Below are positions 46,850-57,121 of a DNA stretch of 64,000 bases, piece by piece. Source of the DNA: Parvimonas sp. oral taxon 393 str. F0440. GTDB taxonomy: Bacteria > Bacillota > Clostridia > Tissierellales > Peptoniphilaceae. The stretch is from positions 62,001 to 126,000 of the forward strand of contig AFUS01000004.1 in assembly GCA_000223315.2 (NCBI GenBank), read 5' to 3'. Position 1 is the stretch's first letter. Each line of letters starts with the position of its first letter. The position numbers and the translations under genes were made by a program. The notes beneath the pieces are model-generated. The model was not told the DNA's origin. It saw only the letters and a list, made by a program, of their open reading frames with translations, and did no database searches.

Positions 46850-48115
46850 TTATTTATGATTTGAAAGTCCAAACTTGTTTAGAAAATGGAATATTAAACT
46901 TAGTACCACTGCAACCATACTTGCAAGAACCATTCCTTTTAATTGCATTCCAAAGAAATTAATTGAAATTCCACTAAGTCCTGTTACAAATACAACTGAA
47001 GTCAAAATCAAATTTTGGCTATTTGAATAGTCAACTTTTGAATCAACTAAAAGTCTTATTCCGGAAGTACCAATCATTCCGTAAAGTAAGAATGTTATTC
47101 CACCAATTACATTTCCCGGTATGCTTTGAATTAACATACTTAAAGGGGCGATAAATGCCATACATATTGAGATTACTGCTGCACCGGCAATTACATAAAC
47201 TGAATAAACTTTAGTAACTGCCATTACACCTATGTTTTCTCCATAAGTTGTTGTTGGAACTCCACCTACAAGAGCGGATAACATAGTTGAGAAGTTATCA
47301 GCAAAGATACTTCTATGTAAGCCCGGATCTTCTAAAAGATTTTGTCCGATTATATTACTTGTTACAACTTGATGACTTATATGTTCTGAAGTTATTACGA
47401 GTAATGCAGGAAACATTATCAAACTTGCTTTGAAGTCAAAAATCGGGAATTGAAATTCCGGTATTGTAAATAATGTTGAAGATGTAACTGTAGAAAAGTC
47501 AATCATTCCAAAAGCTAAGGCTGCTATATATCCACAGATGATAGCAATTAGTATTGGTATAGTTCCTAAAAATTTTCTAAATACAACTGAGCCTAAAATT
47601 GCAACTGAAAGTGTAATCATGAACACCCAAACGTCTGCACTTGTTGAAGTTTCAGTCAATATATTTGCACCGATTTTTCCGCCTGTTATTGTATTTCCTG
47701 CAAGTTCAAGACCAATAAGAGATACAACCGCACCCATTGCTGCCGGTGGAAGTACAATATTTATCCAATCAGTTCTAAATTTGTATATTAGGTAAGCCAA
47801 GATACAACCTAAAAATCCTGTTGTTGCAAATGCTCCAAGTGCATATCTATAACCCATAGTATTAATAATAACAGTACCTACTCCTAAAAATGCAAAACTT
47901 GAACCTAAATATGCAGGAGCTTTTCCTTTTGTGATAAAAATAAACAATAATGTACCTATACCATTCATCAAAAGAACAATGCCAGGGTTTACATTAAACA
48001 AAATTGGAACTAAAACTGAAGCTCCAAACATAGCAAAAGTATGTTGTAAACTCAAAGGTATAAGCATTGTTACGGGAACTTTATCCCTTACACCGATAAT
48101 TTCTTTATTATTCAT
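46850..48115 (-). CDS. uraA: NCS2-family uracil/xanthine permease (UraA type)
   Basis: The 421-residue protein has about 12-14 membrane segments and NCS2 motifs: QHTFAMFGASVLVPILF at the N terminus, LVITSEHISHQVV (with the substrate-site Glu and His) and GGVPTTTYGENIGVMAVTKV. The latter is the QNxGx-type loop in the TYGEN form seen in uracil carriers. It would bring in uracil by proton symport and would complement the pyr operon at the left end. AAAGGAGGATTT precedes the ATG. Confidence 0.92.
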   Translation of the reverse strand: MNNKEIIGVRDKVPVTMLIPLSLQHTFAMFGASVLVPILFNVNPGIVLLMNGIGTLLFIFITKGKAPAYLGSSFAFLGVGTVIINTMGYRYALGAFATTGFLGCILAYLIYKFRTDWINIVLPPAAMGAVVSLIGLELAGNTITGGKIGANILTETSTSADVWVFMITLSVAILGSVVFRKFLGTIPILIAIICGYIAALAFGMIDFSTVTSSTLFTIPEFQFPIFDFKASLIMFPALLVITSEHISHQVVTSNIIGQNLLEDPGLHRSIFADNFSTMLSALVGGVPTTTYGENIGVMAVTKVYSVYVIAGAAVISICMAFIAPLSMLIQSIPGNVIGGITFLLYGMIGTSGIRLLVDSKVDYSNSQNLILTSVVFVTGLSGISINFFGMQLKGMVLASMVAVVLSLIFHFLNKFGLSNHK

Positions 48116-48178
48116 AAATCCTCCTTTGACTTAAGCTTTAAAAACATATAAAAAAATGAAATAACAACAGTTATTCCA

Positions 48179-48304
48179 TTAATAATTAAGTAAAATATTT
48201 TTAAAGACAGTAAGTCCACTATTAAAATTGAAAAAGAGTATCGTTAAAACAAAGTTAAAAAAGTTAAATAGATTTGTTTTAAAAAACTTAACTAAATTTG
48301 CCAT
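48179..48304 (-). CDS. Possible small membrane peptide upstream of uraA
   Basis: AAGGAGGTAAGTT followed by ATG 48304 opens a 41-codon frame (MANLVKFFKTNLFNFFNFVL ...) rich in Phe and Leu. Another frame beyond it (SFFYMFLKLKSKEDL) runs to overlap the uraA start, so a longer frameshifted two-helix peptide is possible. The strong ribosome site is the main support. Confidence 0.4.
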   Translation of the reverse strand: MANLVKFFKTNLFNFFNFVLTILFFNFNSGLTVFKNILLNY

Positions 48305-48477
48305 AACTTACCTCCTTAAATTTATCTTTACAATTATACATCATAAAAAACAAAAAGTAAAGTTTTAAAAACTATAAAAATTAAAGAATATCATTAAAAA
48401 TTAAAATTTCCATTTTGAGTTTTAGCTTACTATAATTAGGTTTACATTAAACATTTCAAAAAGGAAACTTAATGTCA

Positions 48478-48526
48478 TCATACTTTTAAGTTAAAATCAT
48501 TTTAAAAATGAAAAGTATGATATAAT
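48478..48526 (+). promoter_or_regulatory. Promoter with inverted repeat before the ABC exporter gene
   Basis: TCATACTTTT (48478-48487) and AAAAGTATGA (48511-48520) are exact inverted arms, immediately followed by TATAAT (48521-48526). The arms lie over the -35 region, a usual place for a repressor site. Confidence 0.6.
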
Positions 48527-48580
48527 ATAAAGGTATGAAGGTATTATTTTATACTATTATAAATTATTTAGGAGTAAGAA

Positions 48581-50176
48581 ATGAAAGATTATTTATCTAA
48601 AGTTAAAAAATATATTATTCTTCAAATAATTTTGGATTTTATTGGAGTTATTTGTTTAGCATTAACTCCATTGATTCAAAAGTGGTTATTCGACTATGGA
48701 TTACAAAGTACGTCAAGTCAAATAATTTTAGCCATTCTATTATATGCTTTATTACTTGGAATTTATTCTCTAATGCAATATTTTTGCATTTTAGTAGCAT
48801 TTAAATCAGGAATTTCATTTGAAACAAGACTTAAAAAGAGTTTTTTTGATAAAATTTTTAATATGAATGCTAAAGTTTTTCAAGAGAAGCCGATAGGGGA
48901 ATATATTTCTATTCAATCAAATGATATTACTGCATTAGAACAAGATTATTTACAACCTATTGTAGATGTAATTCGTTCTGTAAATATGATGTTGATTTAT
49001 GGAGTTATTATTTTTATGAATATCAACTATAAAATTGGTTTAGTTGTAGTTTTATCTTCTATTTTTGCGATTTTTATCCCAAAGATATTTGGAAAAATGT
49101 TGGATAATAGTAGAAGTAATTATCAAAAACATCTTGGAAAATATACTTCAACTATTTCCGATTTGCTTGAAGGTTTTGGTTTAATAAATTCTAAAACAAT
49201 TGAAAATATAAAAAATAGACATAATGAAATTCTATATAAAACAGCAGATAAAAGGTATGAATTTGGGAAGAAAAAGGCTCTTGTACTTGGAGTAAGTGAT
49301 TTTATGACCAAAATGGTTAGGGCGTTAACTTTTACTATTGTAGGATATTTATTTTATAAAAAAGAGATAACAGTAGGTGTGGCAATAGCGACACTAAGCT
49401 ATTCTTCTGCATTTATTGACCCTATTGATAGTTTGCTATATGACATTACTGCTATACGTTCAGTTAATTCTACAAAACAAAATATACTTTCATTTTTAAA
49501 TCAAAAATCAGAAATAATAAATAAAAAAGAATTAGAAACTTTTAAAAACGAGCTTATTTTTGATAATGTAAATTTCACGGTTGATAAATTACAACTAGAA
49601 GATATAAATTTAAAAATAGAAAAAGGAAAAAAATATGCAATTGTTGGTAAATCAGGTGCAGGAAAGTCAACTTTTTTAAATTTATTACTTGGAATACATA
49701 AGCCAAATCAGGGGAAAGTCATTATTGATGGAGAAAATGTAAAAGAGCTTAATTTATCAAATACATTGCTTTATATGAGTCAACATGAGCATATTTATCG
49801 TGCATCTGTAAAAGAAAATATAACTGTTTTTGATTCATATTCCTATGATTATATTCCTAATAATGCCAACGAAGTTACGATAGTCAAAGATATACTCGGT
49901 AGAAATACTCCTGATTGTTCAAACTTTAGTGGTGGTGAAAAAAGAGTTCTAGCATTACTTCGTATATTATGCAGAAAAGGAGAAATACTAGTTTTGGATG
50001 AACCTTTTACGGGCGTTGATACGGAAAGTGTTTCAAGACTAGAAGATATTTTATTGAAATCTGATCAAACAGTTTTGATTGTAACACATAATACATCTAC
50101 TGAGCATCTTAAAAAATTTGATAATATAATTAAGGTGATAGATGGAAATGTAATTATGAAAAAAGTAGATTTTTAA
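48581..50176 (+). CDS. ABC exporter, membrane domain fused to ATPase
   Basis: The 531-residue half-transporter has six membrane segments in the first ~300 residues and an ATPase with Walker A VGKSGAGKSTFLN, signature NFSGGEKR, Walker B ILVLDEPFTGVD and the switch His in VTHNTS. It would work as a homodimer exporting peptides, lipids or drugs. The gene stands alone behind a palindromic promoter (48478-48526), so substrate-induced expression is possible. The ribosome site is AGGAGTAAGA. Confidence 0.9.
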   Translation: MKDYLSKVKKYIILQIILDFIGVICLALTPLIQKWLFDYGLQSTSSQIILAILLYALLLGIYSLMQYFCILVAFKSGISFETRLKKSFFDKIFNMNAKVFQEKPIGEYISIQSNDITALEQDYLQPIVDVIRSVNMMLIYGVIIFMNINYKIGLVVVLSSIFAIFIPKIFGKMLDNSRSNYQKHLGKYTSTISDLLEGFGLINSKTIENIKNRHNEILYKTADKRYEFGKKKALVLGVSDFMTKMVRALTFTIVGYLFYKKEITVGVAIATLSYSSAFIDPIDSLLYDITAIRSVNSTKQNILSFLNQKSEIINKKELETFKNELIFDNVNFTVDKLQLEDINLKIEKGKKYAIVGKSGAGKSTFLNLLLGIHKPNQGKVIIDGENVKELNLSNTLLYMSQHEHIYRASVKENITVFDSYSYDYIPNNANEVTIVKDILGRNTPDCSNFSGGEKRVLALLRILCRKGEILVLDEPFTGVDTESVSRLEDILLKSDQTVLIVTHNTSTEHLKKFDNIIKVIDGNVIMKKVDF

Positions 50177-50186
50177 AATAGTTTAA

Positions 50187-50221
50187 AAAAACGGTTAATT
50201 TCTGAAAATAGCTGTTTTTTA
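50187..50221 (+). terminator. Weak terminator after the ABC exporter gene
   Basis: AAAAAACGGTTAATTTC / GAAAATAGCTGTTTTTT forms an imperfect stem ending in T6. Confidence 0.6.
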
Positions 50222-50582
50222 TTTTATAATTTTAAAATATATAATATAGAAAGATAAATGATTATTTTAAAAATTATTATTTAAAATACAAGATAATGTC
50301 TATTTTAAGTTTATATTGATTTATTTTATTAAAATTTCTTATGATATTCAATTTCAAGCTTTATAATTTATTTGTAAATAGACTTTAAATTCTTATTATA
50401 ATAAATTATTTTTAAAATTAACTGACTATTTTTCATAAAATATTATTATTTTTAAAAATTATAATTCAACACTTTAAAAGTTAATTTTATTAAAAAGTAT
50501 AAAATTTATTTATAATATGTTGACATACCTGTTATTTTGTGTTATCATTCAAATTGAATAAATTAAGAATTGGAGGGATATT
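50222..50582. other. Very AT-rich spacer
   Basis: Nothing but A/T-rich sequence with few G or C. A TTGACA-17-TTATCA-like promoter (TTGACA at 50520-50525) lies about 60 bases before the permease start. No RNA element or repeat copy was seen. Confidence 0.45.
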
Positions 50583-52076
50583 ATGTCTAAAAAGAAATTG
50601 AGTTTAAGAGCACTCGTTTTAATGGTGTTCACTTCTGTATTTGGTTTTACTAATGTAACAAGATCATATTATCTTATGGGATACGCAGCTATTCCTTGGT
50701 TTATTATATCTTGTTTAACTTTCTTTTTACCATTTGCATTTATGATTGCAGAATACGGAGCAGCTTTTAAGGATTCTGAAGGTGGAATGTATTCTTGGCT
50801 TGAAGGAACTTCAGGAGGTAAGTATGCATTTGTTGTAACATTTATGTGGTATTCAGCATTTATTGTATGGATGGTAAATGTTGGTTCAGGTATATGGATT
50901 GTTTTATCAAATGCAATTTTTGGAATTGATAAAACTCAAAGCTGGTCACTATTCGGACTTGACTCTGTAAAAACATTAGGTATTCTTGCTATTATATGGA
51001 TTATTGTTTTAACATTCATATCCACAAAGGGTGTTGATAAAATTAAGAAGTTCACATCTTTTGGGGGTAGTGCCGTAGCATTGATTAATGTATTTTTATT
51101 TGTTGGTGGAATTTTAATGTTAATCCTTAATAAAGGTGGAGTTGGAGATCCTATAACTGCTGATGCTTTTGTTCGTTCACCAAATCCTGCTTATGCCGGA
51201 GGCTTACAAGTTTTGTCATTTGTTGTTTATGCTATATTTGCATACGGTGGTTTGGAAATTGTCGGAGGACTTGTTGATCAAACTGAAAATGCTGAAAAGA
51301 ACTTTCCAAAAGGAGTTGTTATTTCAGCCATTGTAATATCTTTAGGATACTCATTAGGTATTTTAATTTTTGGTACATTTACTAAATGGTCATTTGCATT
51401 TGCAGAATTTTCTAGTCAAAAAATTACTTTAGGTAATGTATCATATATTGCTATGAACCATATGGGATATCAATTAGGTCTTGCTTTTGGGCTTGCAGAA
51501 TCTGCTGCTAGAAATGTAGGACTTTGGGTTTCTCGTTATATGGGTATTTCAATGTTCCTAGCATTAACAGGAGCTTTCTTTGCTCTTATTTATTCTCCAC
51601 TAAAACAATTAATTGGTGGAACTCCTAAAGAATTATGGCCAAAATCATGGACTGAACAAAAAAATGGAATTTATACTAAACCAATGGTTTATCAAGCAGT
51701 TTGTGTAATTATAATAATCTTTATAGTATCATTCGGTGGAAAAAGTGCACAACAATTTTTCCAAGTTTTAGTTTCAATGACAAATGTTTCAATGACTTTA
51801 CCATATTTCTTCATCGCTTATTCATTCTTGGCGTTTAAAAGAGATGATAAGATAGAAAGACCTTTTGTAAAATTCAAAACTTATGCATCAGCTAAAGTTG
51901 CGGTTGCGGTTGCTTGTTTTATAGTAGGTTTTGCAAATTTATTTACAGTTATTGAACCTGCAATCACATCAGGAGACTGGTTAACAACTATAATGTCAGT
52001 TGCAGGACCATTAGTATTTACTTTAATTGCACTATATCTTTATGGAAGAATGGAAAAATCAAAGGGAATAAATTAA
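50583..52076 (+). CDS. yjeM: YjeM-type amino-acid/GABA-family permease (APC superfamily)
   Basis: The 497-residue carrier has about 12 membrane segments. Seen: the first helix LVLMVFTSVFGFTNVTRSYYL, EYGAAFKDSEGGMYSWLE (the APC glycine/acidic motif) and VYAIFAYGGLEIVGGLVDQTEN. It matches the glutamate/gamma-aminobutyrate-family transporter YjeM; substrate specificity is untested. GGAGGGATATT precedes the start. A terminator follows at 52094-52128. Confidence 0.88.
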   Translation: MSKKKLSLRALVLMVFTSVFGFTNVTRSYYLMGYAAIPWFIISCLTFFLPFAFMIAEYGAAFKDSEGGMYSWLEGTSGGKYAFVVTFMWYSAFIVWMVNVGSGIWIVLSNAIFGIDKTQSWSLFGLDSVKTLGILAIIWIIVLTFISTKGVDKIKKFTSFGGSAVALINVFLFVGGILMLILNKGGVGDPITADAFVRSPNPAYAGGLQVLSFVVYAIFAYGGLEIVGGLVDQTENAEKNFPKGVVISAIVISLGYSLGILIFGTFTKWSFAFAEFSSQKITLGNVSYIAMNHMGYQLGLAFGLAESAARNVGLWVSRYMGISMFLALTGAFFALIYSPLKQLIGGTPKELWPKSWTEQKNGIYTKPMVYQAVCVIIIIFIVSFGGKSAQQFFQVLVSMTNVSMTLPYFFIAYSFLAFKRDDKIERPFVKFKTYASAKVAVAVACFIVGFANLFTVIEPAITSGDWLTTIMSVAGPLVFTLIALYLYGRMEKSKGIN

Positions 52077-52093
52077 TATTAACAAATAATATA

Positions 52094-52128
52094 AAAAACG
52101 ACAAATCTAAAAGATTTGTCGTTTTTTG
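52094..52128. terminator. Terminator between yjeM-type and ribU genes
   Basis: AAAAAACGACAAATCT / AGATTTGTCGTTTTTT, a perfect stem with a tiny loop; works on both strands. Confidence 0.93.
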
Positions 52129-52150
52129 ATTGTATTTATGTTTAAATTTT

Positions 52151-52750
52151 TTATTTTCTTTTTAATATTGGTGATATTCTTTTGTATAATAATGATGTTA
52201 CTATTGAAGTAACAGCTGTTTTAACTAAGTTAAAAGGTAATACTGAGAATAGCATTAATGTAAAGTAACTTTTTACCAGTGGATTAATTTTTGCTACCAT
52301 TCCGACAAAAGCATTTAAGTCAATTTTTAAAAGTTTTGCATAAAGTGGAAATATTATAAAATAATTGCTCAAAGTTGCAATTATTGACATTGAAATACTA
52401 CCTATTACAAGTCCTAGTAAAGCAGATTTTTTGCTTTTATTGTGTTTATAGATAAAAGCAGTTGTTAAAACGAAAGCTGATGAAACTATTAAGTTTGAAA
52501 GCTCTCCGACATAAAAAGTTTTTGTTCCGTTAATTACAATATTAAGTAAAATTTTTATACATACAATTAAAAATCCTGCTAACGGTCCCATTGCAAATCC
52601 ACCGATTAATGCAGGTAATTCTGCAATATCCATTTCCATAAATGTCGGGGCAAAAGGTAGTGGGACTTTAATAAACATTAAAAGCACTGATATTGATGCA
52701 AGAATTGCAATTTTTGTAATTTCTGAAATACCAAATTTTTTGTTGTTCAT
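52151..52750 (-). CDS. ribU: Riboflavin ECF transporter substrate-binding subunit
   Basis: The 199-residue membrane S component binds riboflavin and works with the shared EcfA/A'/T module, which is not in this window. Seen: KIAILASISVLLMFIKVPLPFAPTFMEMDIAELPALIGGFAMGP split over the first helices (the family's FMEMDIAELP loop), about six membrane segments and a basic tail. AGGAGGTTATT precedes the ATG. The FMN riboswitch just upstream fixes the substrate assignment. Confidence 0.94.
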   Translation of the reverse strand: MNNKKFGISEITKIAILASISVLLMFIKVPLPFAPTFMEMDIAELPALIGGFAMGPLAGFLIVCIKILLNIVINGTKTFYVGELSNLIVSSAFVLTTAFIYKHNKSKKSALLGLVIGSISMSIIATLSNYFIIFPLYAKLLKIDLNAFVGMVAKINPLVKSYFTLMLFSVLPFNLVKTAVTSIVTSLLYKRISPILKRK

Positions 52751-52770
52751 AATAACCTCCTAAATTTTAG

Positions 52771-52800
52771 CAAAAAAAATGCCATCTTTAGGGCATAACA
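52771..52800 (-). terminator. Riboswitch-controlled terminator of ribU
   Basis: On the minus strand, ATGCC-CTAAAGAT-GGCAT followed by eight T lies between the FMN aptamer and the ribU start. FMN binding would favour this hairpin. Confidence 0.75.
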
Positions 52801-52908
52801 ATTTCTTCTCTCATCCAGACTTTAACTGTCGGTATTGGAATTTCACCAATTCAGCATAATGCTCGCAGACTTTACTGCCGGTGAGGAAACGACCCTCGCC
52901 CTGAAGAC
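52800..52908 (-). promoter_or_regulatory. FMN riboswitch (RFN element)
   Basis: On the minus strand the conserved RFN blocks appear in order: GTCTTCAGGGCGAGGGT, CCTCACCGGCAGTAAAGTC, GCGAGC, GAATTGGTGAAATTCC, ACCGACAGTTAAAGTCTGGATGAGAGAAG (in two parts), ending about 20 bases before a terminator hairpin. It is placed to turn ribU off when FMN is plentiful. Confidence 0.95.
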
Positions 52909-53118
52909 AAGTTGAGTATAACATAAATAATAAACATTGTCAATATAAAAGACAAAAATATGCTTAATTTACTTTTGAAAGAGTTTTTAATAAGAAATTC
53001 TAATAAATAAGGGGATATTCATTAGAAAAACTTATTGATTGATAAAATATTTGCAAAAAAATTTTTTATAATATATAATCTATAGGTGATAAAATATTTT
53101 TAAGGAGGTAGCATTGTA

Positions 53119-56100
53119 ATGAAAATGCTTAAAAAATCTTTGCATTTGTACTTTTGTTTTCAATAACATTCAGTTCTATCGGAATAAGTAGTTATGCAAA
53201 AGAGACAAGTGCTTTAACTGAAGTTGAAGATTCAACTGTTATGTCTCCTACTGAGGACGGAAAGAGAACTTTCACACTTAAGGGATCCGACCTGGAAGAA
53301 AAAGACATTAAGGCGAAAGTAGTTCTTAAAGGAAGTACTGAACGTTTAACAGAAGTTGAAAAGTCAATGACTTTTTCTGAAGAAACAAAAGAAAGTTCAA
53401 GTAGAAAAATAGTTACTTTAACTTTTCCAAAAAATGAAACAGGAAAAAGCATACAATATGAAGTTGCTTTTGGTGTAAATGGTAATTCCGGTTCATTTTA
53501 TGAAGAATTTAAAAAGCTTGTTAGAATTAGAAAGAGTACATCAAATGGCGGTGGTGGAGTTGTAGTTCCTCCGGTAAATCCTGAACAACCAAATCCTGTT
53601 GAAGAAAATGCGATTTTAAATGCAATGGCAGATAAAGAAAATTTGCCAACAGAAGGTGGAGAAGTAAATTTAACTGTATATACTAAGAAAATTAATGATA
53701 AACATATTTCTCCTGAAAATGTAAAACTTCAAATATCATTAGATGGGGTTGTAACTGAATTAGGAAAAAATGTAGAAGTAAAAGGTGAAAAAGCTAAAAA
53801 GACAATTACTTTGAATTTTCCTAAAAATACTACTTCTAAGGAACAAGTTTATACTATAAAATTTAATGCAAAAGGCTCTGAAACAGATTTTCAAGCTGAA
53901 CCGACAGTTACTATTAAAGTTGCTCCTTCTGAACAAAATAATGATGAAAATGCAATCGTCAGAGTAACACCTGAAAATCAAAACTTACCAACAGAGGGCG
54001 GAAAAGCAAATTTAGAATTAATTACTAAAAGAATTAATGACAATCATATTCCTGCTGATCAAGTAAAGGTTCAAGTTTTATTAAATAATGTACCAACTGA
54101 TTTAGGAAAAAGTGCTGTAGTAACAGGGGACAAGGCTAAAAAGACTGTTTCAATTGATTTTCCTAAAAATAATACAACAAGTGAACAAGTTTATACTTTA
54201 AAATTCAATACAAACGGGTCTGAAACAGTATTTCAAGATAATCCGACAGTAACTGTTACAGTTGCTCCGGGATTTGAAGAAAATAATATGGTAATAAATG
54301 AACTTAAAGTAAAAACTCCTAATATGCCAAAGGTAGGAGGGGTTAATACTATTACTGTAAAAGGTGAAAATTTAGAGTCTGATAAACTTAAACTTGAAAT
54401 TTTTAAGGTTGAAAACGGTGTTGAAAATAAAATTAATATGGATTACACTTTCAACGGAACAAATAAAGTTCAAAGTGCAACTTTAAAATTCCCTGAAGCA
54501 AAATCAAATAAGGAAGAAGTTTATAAGATTAGATTAAATGATAAAGAGGTTACTGTTACTGTAGGTGGCGAAGAAAGTGGAGATATTATAGATTTATTAC
54601 CAAGTAATGTATATCTTGACAATAGTAAGACAAAAATAACTGTAAAATTTGATGAGAGAGTTTTTGAAGTTAAAGATAATGAAACTTTAAAAGCCGGTAT
54701 TTCTTATAAAAAATCTACAACAGACAATTTTGAAAAGTTAAAAGCGGAAGATAAGGTTGAAGTTGTTGGAGATAAAATTGTCATAACTTTGGCTAATAAA
54801 ATAGATATTAAAATCGGTGCGACAATTAGATTTGAAGAAAGAATAATAAAAGACGGGGAAAACAGAGAAAATAGAGCTTTTGAACAATTTATAAAAGATG
54901 CTTTCCCAACGGTAAATGAAGCTAATTTTGTTGAAGGCGAAGTTCTAACTAAAGCCGGCGGAAATGTAAAGGTTAAATTAGTTGGAGAAAACTTAAGTGA
55001 AGCTGTTAAGGTCAAAATTCTAATAAATAATAAGGATAAAACTTCAAATTCAGAAATAACAGAATCAGCAAATGTAAATGTAGAAGTTGTAAATAATACT
55101 GAACAAATTATAAGTTTTACCTTACCTGAAAATAAAACCGATAAAGCTGAAACTTATTCAGTCATGGTATCATTGGATAATGGAAAGACATATTCTTCAG
55201 CAATTGGAGTAAATATATTGGAAAATAGGGCTAAAAGATTAGTTGCAACAGTTTTACCTACTGATAAAATAACTGACAAACCTATCTTAAGTTTTATGTC
55301 AATTCAATCTTATGGAACATCAGGTGGCGGTACAGAACAACCGGATGTAACTCACACATATACTCCTGTAGGTCAAGAAAGTAAAAAAACTTGGGTTACT
55401 ATGTTTGGAGCTAATTTCAATAAAGCCTTGACAAAGATAAAAATTGTAGATGAAAACGGAGTAGAATGGTATCCATTGCAAAATGAAGGTACTTCAGACA
55501 GTATGGACAATTTCATAATGGTAAGTGCAGACGGTACTGGAATTTACGGTAATGGAAATACTCAAATGTTTGAACTTATTTGCCCAAGAAATGTTACAAT
55601 CCCTACTAATCCAAATGGTGATGTTACTTTTAAATACTTAGTTGCTGTTGACGGTGAAAACTATGACCAAGAAGTTTTTGTAAGAGCGACTGTTGTAAAT
55701 GACAAAGTTGGCAAAAAAGAAAATATGACAGCAGATGAAATATCTGAAGTAACAGTAAAACATGAAACAGAAGATGGAAAATTAGTTTTCAAAGGTGCGA
55801 CTGTTAAAGGTTATAAATGGTCTAAACTTAGATCTTTTAATGTAAGACCTATAGAAAATAATGCAAATTTTGAAGCTATAAAATACAAGATTGTTAGAGC
55901 CGACGGAAGTGTTGAAGAAAAAGAAATTGGACATATTCACGAAGAAAAAGTTAGAGATATTAAAGAAGTAACTTTTATCTATAAGAGTAATATAAATCTT
56001 GACGAATTAAATAAAGCAATAACAAATGCGAATACTGCAAAAGGTACAGATAAATACAAATATGCTACAGAAGAAATCAAAAACGAATTTGACAAAGCGT

Positions 56101-56795
56101 TAGAAGAAGCTGTTAAGGCTGTAGAAAATCCTGTAAGTCAAGAAAATGTAAACAAATTAACAAAGGATTTAAAGGAAAAGACAGAAAAATTGGATGGTGT
56201 TAAACCTGAAAATCCTGAAGAAGAAATTACACTTACAGATGAAGAAACTAAGATATCTGTAACAGGAAAGAATTTAGCCGGAAAGGAACTTGTAGTTGAA
56301 AAAATAGATGCTAATCAAATTCCTTCTTTGAAAGGTAAAAATGTCTCATTATTTGATATTTCATTTAGAGATGCAGTTACAAAAGAAAAGGTAAATTTAC
56401 CTGTTGGACATTATGTGGTTGAAATTCCTAAAGAAAAAGGAAAAATTGCAGACCAACTTTATTATGTTGATGATGACGGAAAGCTTGAAGTTTTAACTTT
56501 TGTGCATAATGATGGTTATATAAAATTTGTTGCAAATCATTTTTCAAAATATGCAGTAGAGTATAGAGCTGAAAAACCTGAAGATAACAACAAACCGGGA
56601 AATGATAACAGTAAACCTGGGGATGATAATAACAAACCGGGAAATGACAATAATAAACCTATAAAAGATGTAAAACCTGATAACAGAACTGCTAGAAAAC
56701 CAAAATTAGCTAGAACAGGTATTGCACAAATCTCATTATTACCTACTGTTCTTTTAGGAATTGCTACAGCTGTAATATCTAAAAAGAGAAGATAG
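53119..56795 (+). pseudogene. Large wall-anchored surface protein with Ig-like repeats and LARTG signal, frameshifted at codon 6
   Basis: The restored product is about 1225 residues. ATG 53119 (behind AAGGAGGTAGC) gives MKMLKK; one extra A in the A6 run 53131-53136 continues it as IFAFVLLFSITFSSIG, a clear signal peptide. Two ~100-residue beta repeats (LPTEGGEVNLTVYTKKIND and LPTEGGKANLELITKRIND) are followed by more Ig-like segments, a FIVAR-type helical module (LDELNKAITNANTAKGTDKY), a Asn/Asp/Lys/Pro wall-spanning stretch (NNKPGNDNSKPG) and a LARTG motif with hydrophobic helix and KKRR tail. The motif differs from LPXTG. Adhesion or matrix binding is likely but unproven. Confidence 0.88.
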
Positions 56796-56807
56796 TATCG
56801 TAATTAT

Positions 56808-56843
56808 AAAGAACTCCAATATTTTTATTGGAGTTCTTTTTTA
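56808..56843 (+). terminator. Terminator of the surface protein gene
   Basis: AAAGAACTCCAAT / ATTGGAGTTCTTT, perfect stem with a short loop and T-run. Confidence 0.93.
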
Positions 56844-57121
56844 TAAATATTATAAAACCAGCATTATATTATAAATAATTATAATGAATAAGTATTTTCA
56901 ATTAATAATTCTAATTTTACTACGTAATATATATGTGTTATAATACAAATGTAAATATATAAAGTATTGTATTTGGCTAAATAATAATAACAAATATTTT
57001 AAGCCGGAGGTGAGTGTTAAAAATAGTCAGATACATAGCTAAAAGTTATTTTATCATAGAATTTCTTGAAAATGTCTAAAAGAATAACGAGTATAAATTA
57101 AGGAGTTATGATTTAATATCA

